A program made the position numbers and the translations under genes. The notes beneath the pieces were generated by a model that searched no databases, had not been told where the DNA came from, and saw only the letters and a list, made by a program, of their open reading frames with translations. Below, piece after piece: positions 26,506-34,092 of a stretch of DNA of 64,000 bases (positions are counted from its first letter, which is position 1; each line of letters opens with the position of its first letter). The DNA is from JACDHQ01 sp036401195 (GTDB lineage Bacteria; Gemmatimonadota; Gemmatimonadetes; Gemmatimonadales; Gemmatimonadaceae): positions 54,277 to 118,276 of the forward strand of contig DASWVQ010000013.1 of assembly GCA_036401195.1 (NCBI GenBank). The letters run 5' to 3'.

Positions 26506-28683
26506 TCACCCCCATCCGAGGCTGCGGCCCGCGACGCGCACGACCATCGCGCCGCCGTAGGCCAGGACCAGCATGTAGGTGAACTGGAGCATCATCCACC
26601 CCGCCCCCTTCCACCCCGCTCCCGTCTCGCGGTACACCACCGCCATGGTGCTCATGCACATCATGGCGAAGACGTAGAAGACCATGAGCGCGAGCGCGGT
26701 CGTGGTGGTATACACCGGATTGCCCTCCGAGTCCCGCTCCGAGCGGAGGCGCTCCGTGAGCCCCGCCCCCCCCTCGTCGCCGTCGGAGCTCCCCACGCCG
26801 TAGATCGTCCCCATGGTGGAGACGAACACCTCGCGCGCGGCGAAGCTGGAGACGATGCCCACGCCGATCTTCCAGTCGAAGCCGAGCGGGCGCACCAGCG
26901 GCTCGATCGCGTGGCCGGCGCGGCCGATGAGCGAGTGCTCGAGCTGCGCCTCCTGCGCCGCGGCCGCGGTCATCCCCGGGGCGGGCTCCGTCTTCGGATA
27001 GGTGGCCATCGCCCAGAGCACGATGGACACCGCGAGGATGATGGTGCCCGCCTGCCGGAGGAAGATCGCCACGCGGTTCATCACGACCTGGGCGAGCGAG
27101 CGGAGCGAGGGGATGCGGTAGGGCGGCAGCTCGAGGATGAGCGGCGTCACCTTGCCGCGCAGCAGCGTCTTGCGGAACACCGCCGCCACGAGGAAGGCGG
27201 CCACGGTGCCCAGGAGGTACATCCCGAGCATCGTGAGCCCCTTGAGCGACATCACGCCGCCGGCAAGCCCGATCGCTGGTATGAAGGCCCCGATGAGCAG
27301 CGTGTAGATCGGCAGTCGCGCCGAGCAGCTCATGAGCGGCACGACCATGATCGTGGCCAGCCGGTCGCGCGGCTTCTCGATCGTGCGCGTGGACATGATC
27401 GCCGGCACTGCGCAGGCGTAACCGGAGAGCAGCGGGATGAAGCTGCGGCCGTGCAGCCCCACGCGGCGCATGTAGCGGTCCATGATGAACGCCGCGCGCG
27501 CCATGTAGCCCGAGTCCTCGAGGATGCCGAGGAAGAGGAAAAGGATGGCGATCTGCGGGAGGAAGGCGAGCACCGCCCCCACGCCACCGATCATCCCGTC
27601 CACGAGCAGCGAGCGGAGGTCGCCCTCGGGGAGGAGGCGCGTGACGCCACCGCCCAACCAGCCGAGCGCCCCCTCGATCCACCCCTGCAGCGGCGCGGCC
27701 CAGGAGAACACCGCCTGGAAGACGATGCCCATGAGCAGCAGGAAGATCAGCGGCCCCCACAGCCGGTGCAGGAGCACCGCGTCCACGCGGTCGCTGCGCG
27801 AGCGCGCGTGCCGCGAGGGGTGCATGACGGTGCGGTCCACCACGTCGGTGATCCACCCGTAGCGCAGCTCCGCCTCGAGCGACTCGGCGCGCAGTCCCGA
27901 TGCGGCGAGGAGGCGGCGGGCCTCCTCGAGGGTCGCGTCGACCTCGGGGCCGTGATCGCTCTTCGGCGTGGAGAGGTGGAGCAGCGCCTCCATTCCCGCG
28001 GCCTGCGGCGAGAGTCCGGAGCGCACGAGCGCCTGCTCCACCGGCGCGAGCGCGGGCGCGGCCTCGCGGGGGAGGGTGAACCGGCGCTCCGGTCGCGGGA
28101 GCGAGGGCGCCATGCTGATCGCGCGTCGCAGGTGATCCACTCCCACGCCCGTCCTGGCGACGGTGGGGATCACGGTGGCGCCCAGCTCGTTGATCAGCTC
28201 CACCACGTCGATCCGCACCCCCTCGGCCTCGGCGACGTCGAACTGGTTGAGCGCGATGACGGTGGGGAGGCCGAGCTCGAGGAGCTGGCTCGTGAGGAAG
28301 AGGTTGCGCTCGATGTTGAGCACGTCCACGACCACCACCAGCACGTCGGGGACGGGCAGGTCCTTCGCGCGCCCCATGAGGATGTCGAGGGCGATCGCCT
28401 CGTCGGGGGAGTGCGCGGAGAGCGAGTAGCTCCCCGGGAGGTCGAGCACGGAGACTTCGCGGCCGGCGTCGTCGCGATAGCTGCCTTCCACCCGCTCCAC
28501 GGTGACGCCGGCGAAGTTGCCGACGCGCTGGCGCATCCCCGTGAGGGCGTTGAAGAGGGTGGTCTTGCCGGTGTTGGGATTGCCGACGAGGGCGACGCGC
28601 AGGGGCGCGGTGGCCGGCGACGGGGCGGGAGGGGCGCTGCGGTCGCCCGGCGTGTTGGACACCGGACGGGCTGCCGCGCTCAC
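26506..28683 (-). CDS. feoB: Ferrous iron transporter FeoB
   Basis: A 725-residue GTPase-coupled Fe(II) permease. The N-terminal G domain has Walker A GNPNTGKTTLF (about 34-44), the G3 motif DLPGSYSL, a G4 motif NQFD (usually N-x-x-D) and a GDI-like helical spacer. The membrane part has Gate motifs with conserved Cys (LSGYACAVPAIMSTR and VVPLMSCSARLPIY) and ends in about nine helices. A GTG at 28683 overlaps the feoA stop as GTGA. The frame is open further upstream, but that lies inside feoA. It is controlled with feoA by the Fur-like operator. Confidence 0.95.
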   Translation of the reverse strand: MSAAARPVSNTPGDRSAPPAPSPATAPLRVALVGNPNTGKTTLFNALTGMRQRVGNFAGVTVERVEGSYRDDAGREVSVLDLPGSYSLSAHSPDEAIALDILMGRAKDLPVPDVLVVVVDVLNIERNLFLTSQLLELGLPTVIALNQFDVAEAEGVRIDVVELINELGATVIPTVARTGVGVDHLRRAISMAPSLPRPERRFTLPREAAPALAPVEQALVRSGLSPQAAGMEALLHLSTPKSDHGPEVDATLEEARRLLAASGLRAESLEAELRYGWITDVVDRTVMHPSRHARSRSDRVDAVLLHRLWGPLIFLLLMGIVFQAVFSWAAPLQGWIEGALGWLGGGVTRLLPEGDLRSLLVDGMIGGVGAVLAFLPQIAILFLFLGILEDSGYMARAAFIMDRYMRRVGLHGRSFIPLLSGYACAVPAIMSTRTIEKPRDRLATIMVVPLMSCSARLPIYTLLIGAFIPAIGLAGGVMSLKGLTMLGMYLLGTVAAFLVAAVFRKTLLRGKVTPLILELPPYRIPSLRSLAQVVMNRVAIFLRQAGTIILAVSIVLWAMATYPKTEPAPGMTAAAAQEAQLEHSLIGRAGHAIEPLVRPLGFDWKIGVGIVSSFAAREVFVSTMGTIYGVGSSDGDEGGAGLTERLRSERDSEGNPVYTTTTALALMVFYVFAMMCMSTMAVVYRETGAGWKGAGWMMLQFTYMLVLAYGGAMVVRVAGRSLGWG

Positions 28684-28982
28684 GGGATGGGGATCACGGA
28701 GATGGCCGCGGCGACTGCAGCGCCGATGGCCAGCCGTGAGCCCCGCACCTGCAGCAGGAGGCCGTTCCTGGAATCCACGACGCTGACCCGGGCGCCTTCG
28801 TACACCCCCAGCGCGCGAAGGCGGCAGGCTTCGGGGGTGGCGCAATCCACGCGAACCACGACGGCCCGGTTCCCGTTCTTGCACGCCTGGAGGGGGCACA
28901 CGTCACCACAGGGCTCGCTGCGCTGGACGCACGCGGGCACGGTGAGGGCCACAGGCTGTGAACGAGTGAGCTTCGTGAGCAT
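28680..28982 (-). CDS. feoA: FeoA-family protein with Cys-rich N-terminal extension
   Basis: 100 residues. The C-terminal ~60 form the SH3-like FeoA domain (RLRALGVYEGARVSVVDSRN to RLAIGAAVAAAISVIPI). The N-terminal ~45 carry an unusual cluster, Cys18, 25, 29 and 34 (CVQRSEPCGDVCPLQAC), with two further Cys at 47 and 53. Ordinary FeoA is about 75 residues and lacks this. It may bind a metal or Fe-S centre. The ATG at 28982 is chosen; a Fur-like box lies 34-50 bases upstream. It regulates or activates FeoB and is translationally coupled to it. Confidence 0.85.
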   Translation of the reverse strand: MLTKLTRSQPVALTVPACVQRSEPCGDVCPLQACKNGNRAVVVRVDCATPEACRLRALGVYEGARVSVVDSRNGLLLQVRGSRLAIGAAVAAAISVIPIP

Positions 28983-29015
28983 GGGAGACGATGCAGCGAC
29001 TTCGACGAATGCTCG

Positions 29016-29032
29016 TTGAGAATGATTCTCAA
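29016..29032 (-). promoter_or_regulatory. Fur-like operator of the feo operon
   Basis: TTGAGAATGATTCTCAA is a perfect 8-1-8 palindrome closely matching the core of the Fur box (GATAATGATTATC-type). It lies just upstream of feoA, so iron-responsive repression is expected. Confidence 0.8.
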
Positions 29033-29044
29033 CTTGCATGGTGG

Positions 29045-29074
29045 AAGCTACGCCGCGGTGGCCAAACCCGTCAA
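29045..29074 (-). promoter_or_regulatory. Candidate feoA promoter
   Basis: On the minus strand, TTGACG (29074-29069) and TAGCTT (29050-29045) are 18 bases apart. Transcription would start about six to eight bases before the Fur-like palindrome, which would then block initiation or early elongation. The -10 is weak (3 of 6). Confidence 0.35.
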
Positions 29075-29168
29075 TCAGATTCGGGATTACAATTGTCGGG
29101 GAAAGTCCCCTACCTGCGTGGCGTGTGCGGGGTGCACGACGCCAATGGGGATGAATCTACTAGGGATT

Positions 29169-29840
29169 TCATTCCCGCGCGAGAACCCCCCGCAGGATTT
29201 CCCTGGCGGCCTGGATCTCGTCGTCGATGATGGTGTGCCCCATCCCGGGGTAGAAACGCCGGTCCACCTCGCCTCCCAGCCTTCCGAGGACCACGGCCGT
29301 CTCCTCCACCCGGTCGGCGGGGATGTGAGGGTCCGCGTCGCTGCACCCCAGGAAGACGGGGGTGCCGTCGAGCGATCCCGCGTACTCACGGGGGGTGCCG
29401 GGGGGCCCGATGAGCCCGCCACTGAAGGCGAGGAGGCCGCCATACCGGGTGGCATGGCGCGCGGCGTATTCCATGGAGAGGCAGGCCCCCTGGGAGAATC
29501 CGCCCAGTACGACGCGCTCCCGCGGGATGCCCGCGTCGACCGCCGCCCCGATCAGGGCGTGGATGGCACCGATCCCCGAGGTGATCCCGGGCTCGTTGCG
29601 CGCCATGGGGGCGAGGAAGCTGAACGGGTACCAGCTGTTCCCCCTGGCCTGCGGGGCCAGGATGGCCAGTCGGTCGCCCCCGGGGAGGTCCTGGCTGAGC
29701 ACCGGGCCGAGGGTGAGGATGTCGTCCGCCGAACCGCCGCGGCCATGCACCAGGATCAGGGCGGCGGAGGCGAGGGCGAGGGGGGCGCCGTCGGTGGCCA
29801 CCGGCATCCCCCCGTGCGGGTCGTCCATGGATTGGCTCAT
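29169..29840 (-). CDS. Phospholipase/carboxylesterase-type alpha/beta hydrolase
   Basis: A 223-residue esterase of the phospholipase/carboxylesterase (Abhydrolase_2) group. It has LILVHGRGGSADDILTLGP (oxyanion hole), the nucleophile elbow LGGFSQGACLS (Ser116), the acid in FLGCSDADPHIP, and the catalytic His in YPGMGHTI. It is cytoplasmic and acts on short-chain esters or lysophospholipids in relatives. A TAGAAT box lies eight bases before the ATG at 29840, so the mRNA may have little or no leader. It ends upstream of the feo promoter region, with 186 bases between its stop and the feoA start. Confidence 0.9.
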   Translation of the reverse strand: MSQSMDDPHGGMPVATDGAPLALASAALILVHGRGGSADDILTLGPVLSQDLPGGDRLAILAPQARGNSWYPFSFLAPMARNEPGITSGIGAIHALIGAAVDAGIPRERVVLGGFSQGACLSMEYAARHATRYGGLLAFSGGLIGPPGTPREYAGSLDGTPVFLGCSDADPHIPADRVEETAVVLGRLGGEVDRRFYPGMGHTIIDDEIQAAREILRGVLARE

Positions 29841-29848
29841 GGGCGAGG

Positions 29849-29854
29849 ATTCTA
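29849..29854 (-). promoter_or_regulatory. -10 box (TAGAAT) of the esterase gene
   Basis: TAGAAT on the minus strand, eight bases before ATG; transcription would start at or one or two bases before the ATG. Confidence 0.4.
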
Positions 29855-29899
29855 GTGCGGTGCATGACGTGGCGCTGGCCGGTTCGCGCCGCCCGATGC

Positions 29900-29905
29900 T
29901 ACAAT
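29900..29905 (+). promoter_or_regulatory. -10 box (TACAAT) of the small membrane protein gene
   Basis: TACAAT followed by seven bases and the ATG at 29913. The box overlaps an upstream in-frame ATG at 29904, which argues for the second ATG as the true, leaderless start. Confidence 0.45.
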
Positions 29906-29912
29906 GCCGGGG

Positions 29913-30134
29913 ATGCCGACGCCGTCCTCTTCCGCAATCCGGATGCTCCGCACCGCCGCGTGGGTGGTGCTGTTCGGCGGATGGATGGTGCCGATGGGGC
30001 TCGCGACCTTCGCCGACCGCGGCGTTCCGGGGAGTGGGAGTCCCTTCCGCTGGATCGCGGGCGTCTGGCTGGTGCTCGCCCTCGTGTACGCGGTGGTGGT
30101 GGCAGTGCGCGTGCGTCGCGAGCTCATGGAGTGA
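29913..30134 (+). CDS. Small two-helix membrane protein
   Basis: 73 residues with two hydrophobic helices (about 13-32 and 46-66) and a basic C-terminus (RVRREL). No family was recognised. The leaderless-type box TACAAT supports it being a real gene. It is divergent from the esterase gene (72-base gap with both -10 boxes inside). Confidence 0.6.
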   Translation: MPTPSSSAIRMLRTAAWVVLFGGWMVPMGLATFADRGVPGSGSPFRWIAGVWLVLALVYAVVVAVRVRRELME

Positions 30135-30227
30135 GGCCCGATGACACTTTTGCCCTGCGCCGCGCGTAGAGTTGGGTCAACGAAGTGAGCGTCGATCGCC
30201 GGCAGACTCGCTGCGCCGGGACGCGAC

Positions 30228-30251
30228 GTTCCTCGCCTCGCCCGGAATGAC
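30228..30251. repeat. Short dispersed repeat (GGAATGAC type)
   Basis: gttcctcgcc ... cccggaatgac, related to 13982-14014 and 60239-60263; it lies just upstream of the next gene. Confidence 0.5.
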
Positions 30252-30275
30252 GAAGGGGCGCCCAGGAGACTACCG

Positions 30276-30851
30276 ATGCTCGTGCTCAATCCCGTGATGA
30301 CCCCCGAGGCCGGCGTGATCCAGGTGCGCGTGGAGCAGGCGCAGGGCGCGCGCCCCGTGGACCGCGAGGCGCTGCGGGAGAACATCCGCCGCACGGTGGA
30401 CCAGGCGATCCAGGAGGCGCGCGCCGGGTCGCAGGCGGCACAGGACGGCGCGCGGGCGGCGCAGGAGGCGCGTGGGGCGCAGGGATCGGGAGGGCTCGTG
30501 ATCTCCAGCCAGGATTTCCCTGCGCCGCCGGTGCCGGGCCAGGCGGGGACGACGCGCGTGGTGGTCGACGGCCGGAACGCGATTCCGCCGGAGGTGACGG
30601 ACATCATGCTGATGTTCTTCATCATGATCGCCGCCATCGCCATCCTGCGGCCCATCATGAACGCGTTCGGCAAGCGCCTCGAGCGGCGCGCCATGCCGGC
30701 GGTGGGCCTCCCGCCGGAGACGGCGCAGCAGATCGCGCGCATCGAGCAGACGGTGGAGGCGATGGCGATCGAGATCGAGCGCATCTCGGAGGGGCAGCGC
30801 TTCGCCGCCAAGCTGCTGTCGGAGCGGGAGCGGGAGAAGCTGCCGGGCTGA
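30276..30851 (+). CDS. Single-span membrane protein with coiled-coil C-terminus
   Basis: 191 residues. An N-terminal Glu/Ala/Gln/Arg-rich helix (30-70) is followed by a loop, one transmembrane helix (about 107-126, TDIMLMFFIMIAAIAILRPI), and a C-terminal helix likely to form a coiled coil (148-188, ARIEQTVEAMAIEIERISEG). No signal peptide and no recognised domain. CAGGAG lies seven bases before the ATG. It may be a scaffold at the membrane; its function is unknown. Confidence 0.7.
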   Translation: MLVLNPVMTPEAGVIQVRVEQAQGARPVDREALRENIRRTVDQAIQEARAGSQAAQDGARAAQEARGAQGSGGLVISSQDFPAPPVPGQAGTTRVVVDGRNAIPPEVTDIMLMFFIMIAAIAILRPIMNAFGKRLERRAMPAVGLPPETAQQIARIEQTVEAMAIEIERISEGQRFAAKLLSEREREKLPG

Positions 30852-30907
30852 GCGCCGCGAAGCGAGGTGATGCAGTGACCCCCCACGCGGGGGCGCGTCG
30901 TTCATTC

Positions 30908-33646
30908 ATGGCCAGCATCCGACTGCTCCGCATGTTTTCAGCGCCGCTCGCGGCGCTTGCTCTCTTGTCTGCCTGCCAGGACGGGCCCACCGGGCCCACC
31001 ACGGGTTCGCTCGTCGTGGAGGTGATGGGGCTCCCCGCCGGCGTCGCCGGCGCGGTCACGATCTCCGGGCCCGCCGGCTTCAGCCGCACCGTGACCCGGA
31101 CCGATACGCTCGCCTCGCTCGCGCCCGGCTCGTACGTGCTGCGCACCGGGACGCTCCGGGCGCTGGGCGGGGTGTGGGTGCCGCCCGCACCGGAGCAGGC
31201 GATCGAGGTGACGGCCAGCCGGAGCGCGCAGCTGGTCGCGGTGGCCTACCTGCTGGCGACCGGCTCGGTGCACGTGCGCGCGCCAGGACTCCCGCCGGGA
31301 GCGGCGGCGGCGCTCACCCTGTCCGGCCCGAACTTCCTCTCCCGCACCGTCGCCGCGGGCGACACGGTGCGCGAGCTGCCGCCCGGGGAATACACCCTCA
31401 CCGCGGCGGCGGTCAGCGCGGGGCATCATCGCTACGCGCCGTCGGCGCCGACGAAGGCCACGGTCACCGCATCGCTCACGCCGGCGGAACTCCAGGCGAC
31501 GTACGCGGTGTCGAGCGCGGCGATCGCCATCGCGTCGTCGGGGCTTCCCGAGGGCACGCTGCTGCAGGCGACGGTCACGCGTCCGGGGCAGCCGACGACG
31601 CTGGCGTTCGCCGGCGACACGGCGTGGGGGTTCGAGCCCGGGAGCTACACGGTCGGGTTCAACAGCGTGATGGCCGCCGACCAGACCTGGGCGCCGGATG
31701 CCGCGCAGCTGCAGCTCACGGCGGCCGCCGCGGAGGCCCCGACGCTGGCGACGATGCACTACACCGTGGCGACCGGATCGCTCACCCTCACGGCCAGCGG
31801 GCTCCCCGAGGGCGCGAAGCCGTCGTTCACCGTGGCCTATCCCACGGGCGGCACGGTGTCGCTGACGACGACGACCATCCACAACCTCGTCCCGGGCGAA
31901 TACGCGGTGCGGGCCGACAGCTTCATGGTCAGCGGCATCATCTACGATCCGGTGCAGGTCACGAGCAAGGCGACGGTGACCCGCGGCGCGGTGGCCACGC
32001 TGGATGTCGCGTACCGCGTGCGTGCCGGCACCGCGCCGGGCGGCCCGCTCAACCTCACGATCGACGGCATGTACGTCACGCAGGCGGTGCAGTCGTACGA
32101 CGGCGCGATCCCGCTGGTGGCGGGACGCGCCGCGATGGTGCGCGTGTTCGTGAAGGCGAACACCACCAACGCCGTCGCGCCGGTCGTCCGGGTGCGGGTG
32201 CTGAACAACGGCAGCACCGTCGCCACCTACACGATTCCCCCGTCGATCGCCGCGGCGCCGATGCTCGTGGACCAGGGGTCGGCGGCCGCGTCGTGGAACG
32301 TGGTGATCCCGAAGTCGCTCGTGGCCCCCGGGCTGCAGGTGATCGCCGACGTGGACCCGGCCAACGCGATCGCCGAGGGGAACGAGGGCGACAACACCTT
32401 CCCGGCGAACGGCACCCCGCGCGCCCTGACGGTGCGCGCGGTGCCGACGGTGGACATGACCTTCGTGCCGGTGCTGGTCACGGCGAGCGGGCTGCAGGGC
32501 GACCTGTCGGCCGCCCGCGTGGACTCCATGATGATGAGCGCGATGGCGGTGCACCCGATCTCCGGGTACACGGCGGAGGTCCACGCGCCCTTCACCACGG
32601 CGGCGCCGGCGCTCGACGCGAACGACGCCAGCGGGGGCTGGATCCGGATCCTCAGCGAGGTCCAGGCGCTCCGCGCGGCGGAGGGCAGCGCGCGGATGTA
32701 CTACGGCGTGGTGAAGGTGCCGTACGGGTCGGGGGTGGCGGGATATGGCTACGTAGGGTTCCCGGCGGCGATCGGCTGGGACTACCTGCCCAGCGGCGCC
32801 GCCGTGCTGGCGCACGAGATCGGGCACAACTTCGGCCGCCAGCACACGCCGTGCGGCGGGCCGGCGGGTCCGGACCCGCAGTATCCCTTCCCCGACGGGA
32901 AGATCGGGATCTACGGCTGGTCGGAGCGGCGCAACGTGATCATCCAGCCGACCGCCAGCGACATCATGGGATACTGCGGGAACCAGTGGATCAGCGAGTA
33001 CACCTACCGGGCGGTGATGGACTTCCGGGGGTACCTCGCCGGGTCGGCGCAGTCCGTGGCCTCGCCCGCCGCGTCGCGCGCCGTCGCCCCGTCGCTGCAG
33101 GTGGGGGCCACCGACGAGAGCTCGCTCCTGGTGTGGGGCCGGATCCGTGGGCGGGCGATCACGCTGGAGCCCTCGTTCCAGCTCACGACGAAGTCGGCGC
33201 TCCCGCGGCGCGGCGGCGACTACACGCTGCGCGGGCTCGACGCCGCCGGGTCGGAGCTCTTCGCGCTGGCGTTCGACGGGGAGGCGGTGGCCGATGCGCC
33301 GGCGCACGACCGGACCTTCGCCTTCGCGGTGCCGGTGAGCGCCGCCACGAGGGCGCAGCTCGCGAGGATCGTGGTGACGGGGCGCGACGGGTCGCGCGCG
33401 GAGTCCGCGATCGCGGCGGGCGGCGACGACCCCGCGGTGACGGTCACGCGCCGCGGGACGGCGAAGGCGCTGCTGCGGTGGGACGCGACGCGGCACCCGA
33501 TGGTGCTGGTGCGCGACCCGGCAACGGGGAAGATCCTGTCGTTCGCGCGGGGGGGAACGGCGACGGTCGCGACGCGGAGTGCCGAGGTGGAGGTGCGGTT
33601 CGGGAACAGGCGGATGGGGGCGGGGAGACGGGTGCGGGTGGAGTGA
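30908..33646 (+). CDS. Metzincin-type zinc metalloprotease lipoprotein with N-terminal repeats
   Basis: 912 residues. The signal peptide ends in lipobox LLSAC (Cys23). Residues ~35-380 hold four tandem ~85-residue modules, each with a pattern like GSLVVEVMGLPAGVAGAVTI then LAPGSYVLRTG (variants ATGSVHVRAPGLPPGA, ATGSLTLTASGLPEGA). A CARDB-like region follows (MVRVFVKANTTNAV, NEGDNTFPANG). The protease domain carries HEIGHNFGRQH (HEXXHXXGXXH; His636, Glu637, His640, His646), with Met-turn DIMGYC. A C-terminal beta domain ends it. It is a surface or periplasmic peptidase of the metzincin clan. The ATG at 30908 starts the signal peptide. Confidence 0.85.
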   Translation: MASIRLLRMFSAPLAALALLSACQDGPTGPTTGSLVVEVMGLPAGVAGAVTISGPAGFSRTVTRTDTLASLAPGSYVLRTGTLRALGGVWVPPAPEQAIEVTASRSAQLVAVAYLLATGSVHVRAPGLPPGAAAALTLSGPNFLSRTVAAGDTVRELPPGEYTLTAAAVSAGHHRYAPSAPTKATVTASLTPAELQATYAVSSAAIAIASSGLPEGTLLQATVTRPGQPTTLAFAGDTAWGFEPGSYTVGFNSVMAADQTWAPDAAQLQLTAAAAEAPTLATMHYTVATGSLTLTASGLPEGAKPSFTVAYPTGGTVSLTTTTIHNLVPGEYAVRADSFMVSGIIYDPVQVTSKATVTRGAVATLDVAYRVRAGTAPGGPLNLTIDGMYVTQAVQSYDGAIPLVAGRAAMVRVFVKANTTNAVAPVVRVRVLNNGSTVATYTIPPSIAAAPMLVDQGSAAASWNVVIPKSLVAPGLQVIADVDPANAIAEGNEGDNTFPANGTPRALTVRAVPTVDMTFVPVLVTASGLQGDLSAARVDSMMMSAMAVHPISGYTAEVHAPFTTAAPALDANDASGGWIRILSEVQALRAAEGSARMYYGVVKVPYGSGVAGYGYVGFPAAIGWDYLPSGAAVLAHEIGHNFGRQHTPCGGPAGPDPQYPFPDGKIGIYGWSERRNVIIQPTASDIMGYCGNQWISEYTYRAVMDFRGYLAGSAQSVASPAASRAVAPSLQVGATDESSLLVWGRIRGRAITLEPSFQLTTKSALPRRGGDYTLRGLDAAGSELFALAFDGEAVADAPAHDRTFAFAVPVSAATRAQLARIVVTGRDGSRAESAIAAGGDDPAVTVTRRGTAKALLRWDATRHPMVLVRDPATGKILSFARGGTATVATRSAEVEVRFGNRRMGAGRRVRVE

Positions 33647-33649
33647 ACG

Positions 33650-34085
33650 GCAACTGATGGCCGCCGGCTCCCGGCTCTCGGCCCTCGGCTCTCGGCACGA
33701 AATCGGAAGCGGCGTGAGCGCCCTGCGGGCGCCACGCCGATTTCCTTTGGTGCCTGATGGCGGTCCCGCCGTCGTCGCGCCTCACCGAGCAAGAGGCAAC
33801 GGCAAGGAACGTTTGAAAGGCCGCGGGATGCCTCGAGATCCCAGGTAGTCCACAAGAGTCCCGATCTGCGGGGGCATGAGATTCTCTCCACCGGCGCATC
33901 GGGACCGCGTCATCTGCGTCATTCGGGTCATCCGCGAAGCACCGTCGTTGCGCGACGGGGTCCGGCTCGCAGGCTCCCCGATGCACCATGAAGAAATCGG
34001 CGTGGCGCCCGGGGGCGCCACGCCGATTCCGTATTCGTGCCGAGAGCCGAGGGCCGAGAGCCGAGAGCCGGCGGCCATCGGTTGC
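33650..34085. repeat. Dispersed intergenic repeat element, copy B, with long terminal inverted repeats
   Basis: This fills the 446-base gap between two convergent genes. The ends, 33651-33705 and 34024-34084, are a near-perfect ~55-bp inverted repeat (left end GATGGCCGCCGGCTC, then several GGCTCTCGG units). The centre, 33760-33947, is the reverse complement of copy A at 5575-5756. Inner hairpins with the AAATCGG/CCGATT motif close each side (33700-33745, 33992-34030). No reading frame in it looks coding. It might be a MITE-like element, a structured RNA, or a bidirectional terminator. Confidence 0.8.
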
Positions 34086-34092
34086 AGTAGAC

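Noticed and set aside
28684..28899. N-terminal extension of FeoB upstream of GTG 28683
   Set aside because: It lies inside feoA in another frame and is Arg/Gly-rich; the GTGA overlap gives a normal FeoB start.
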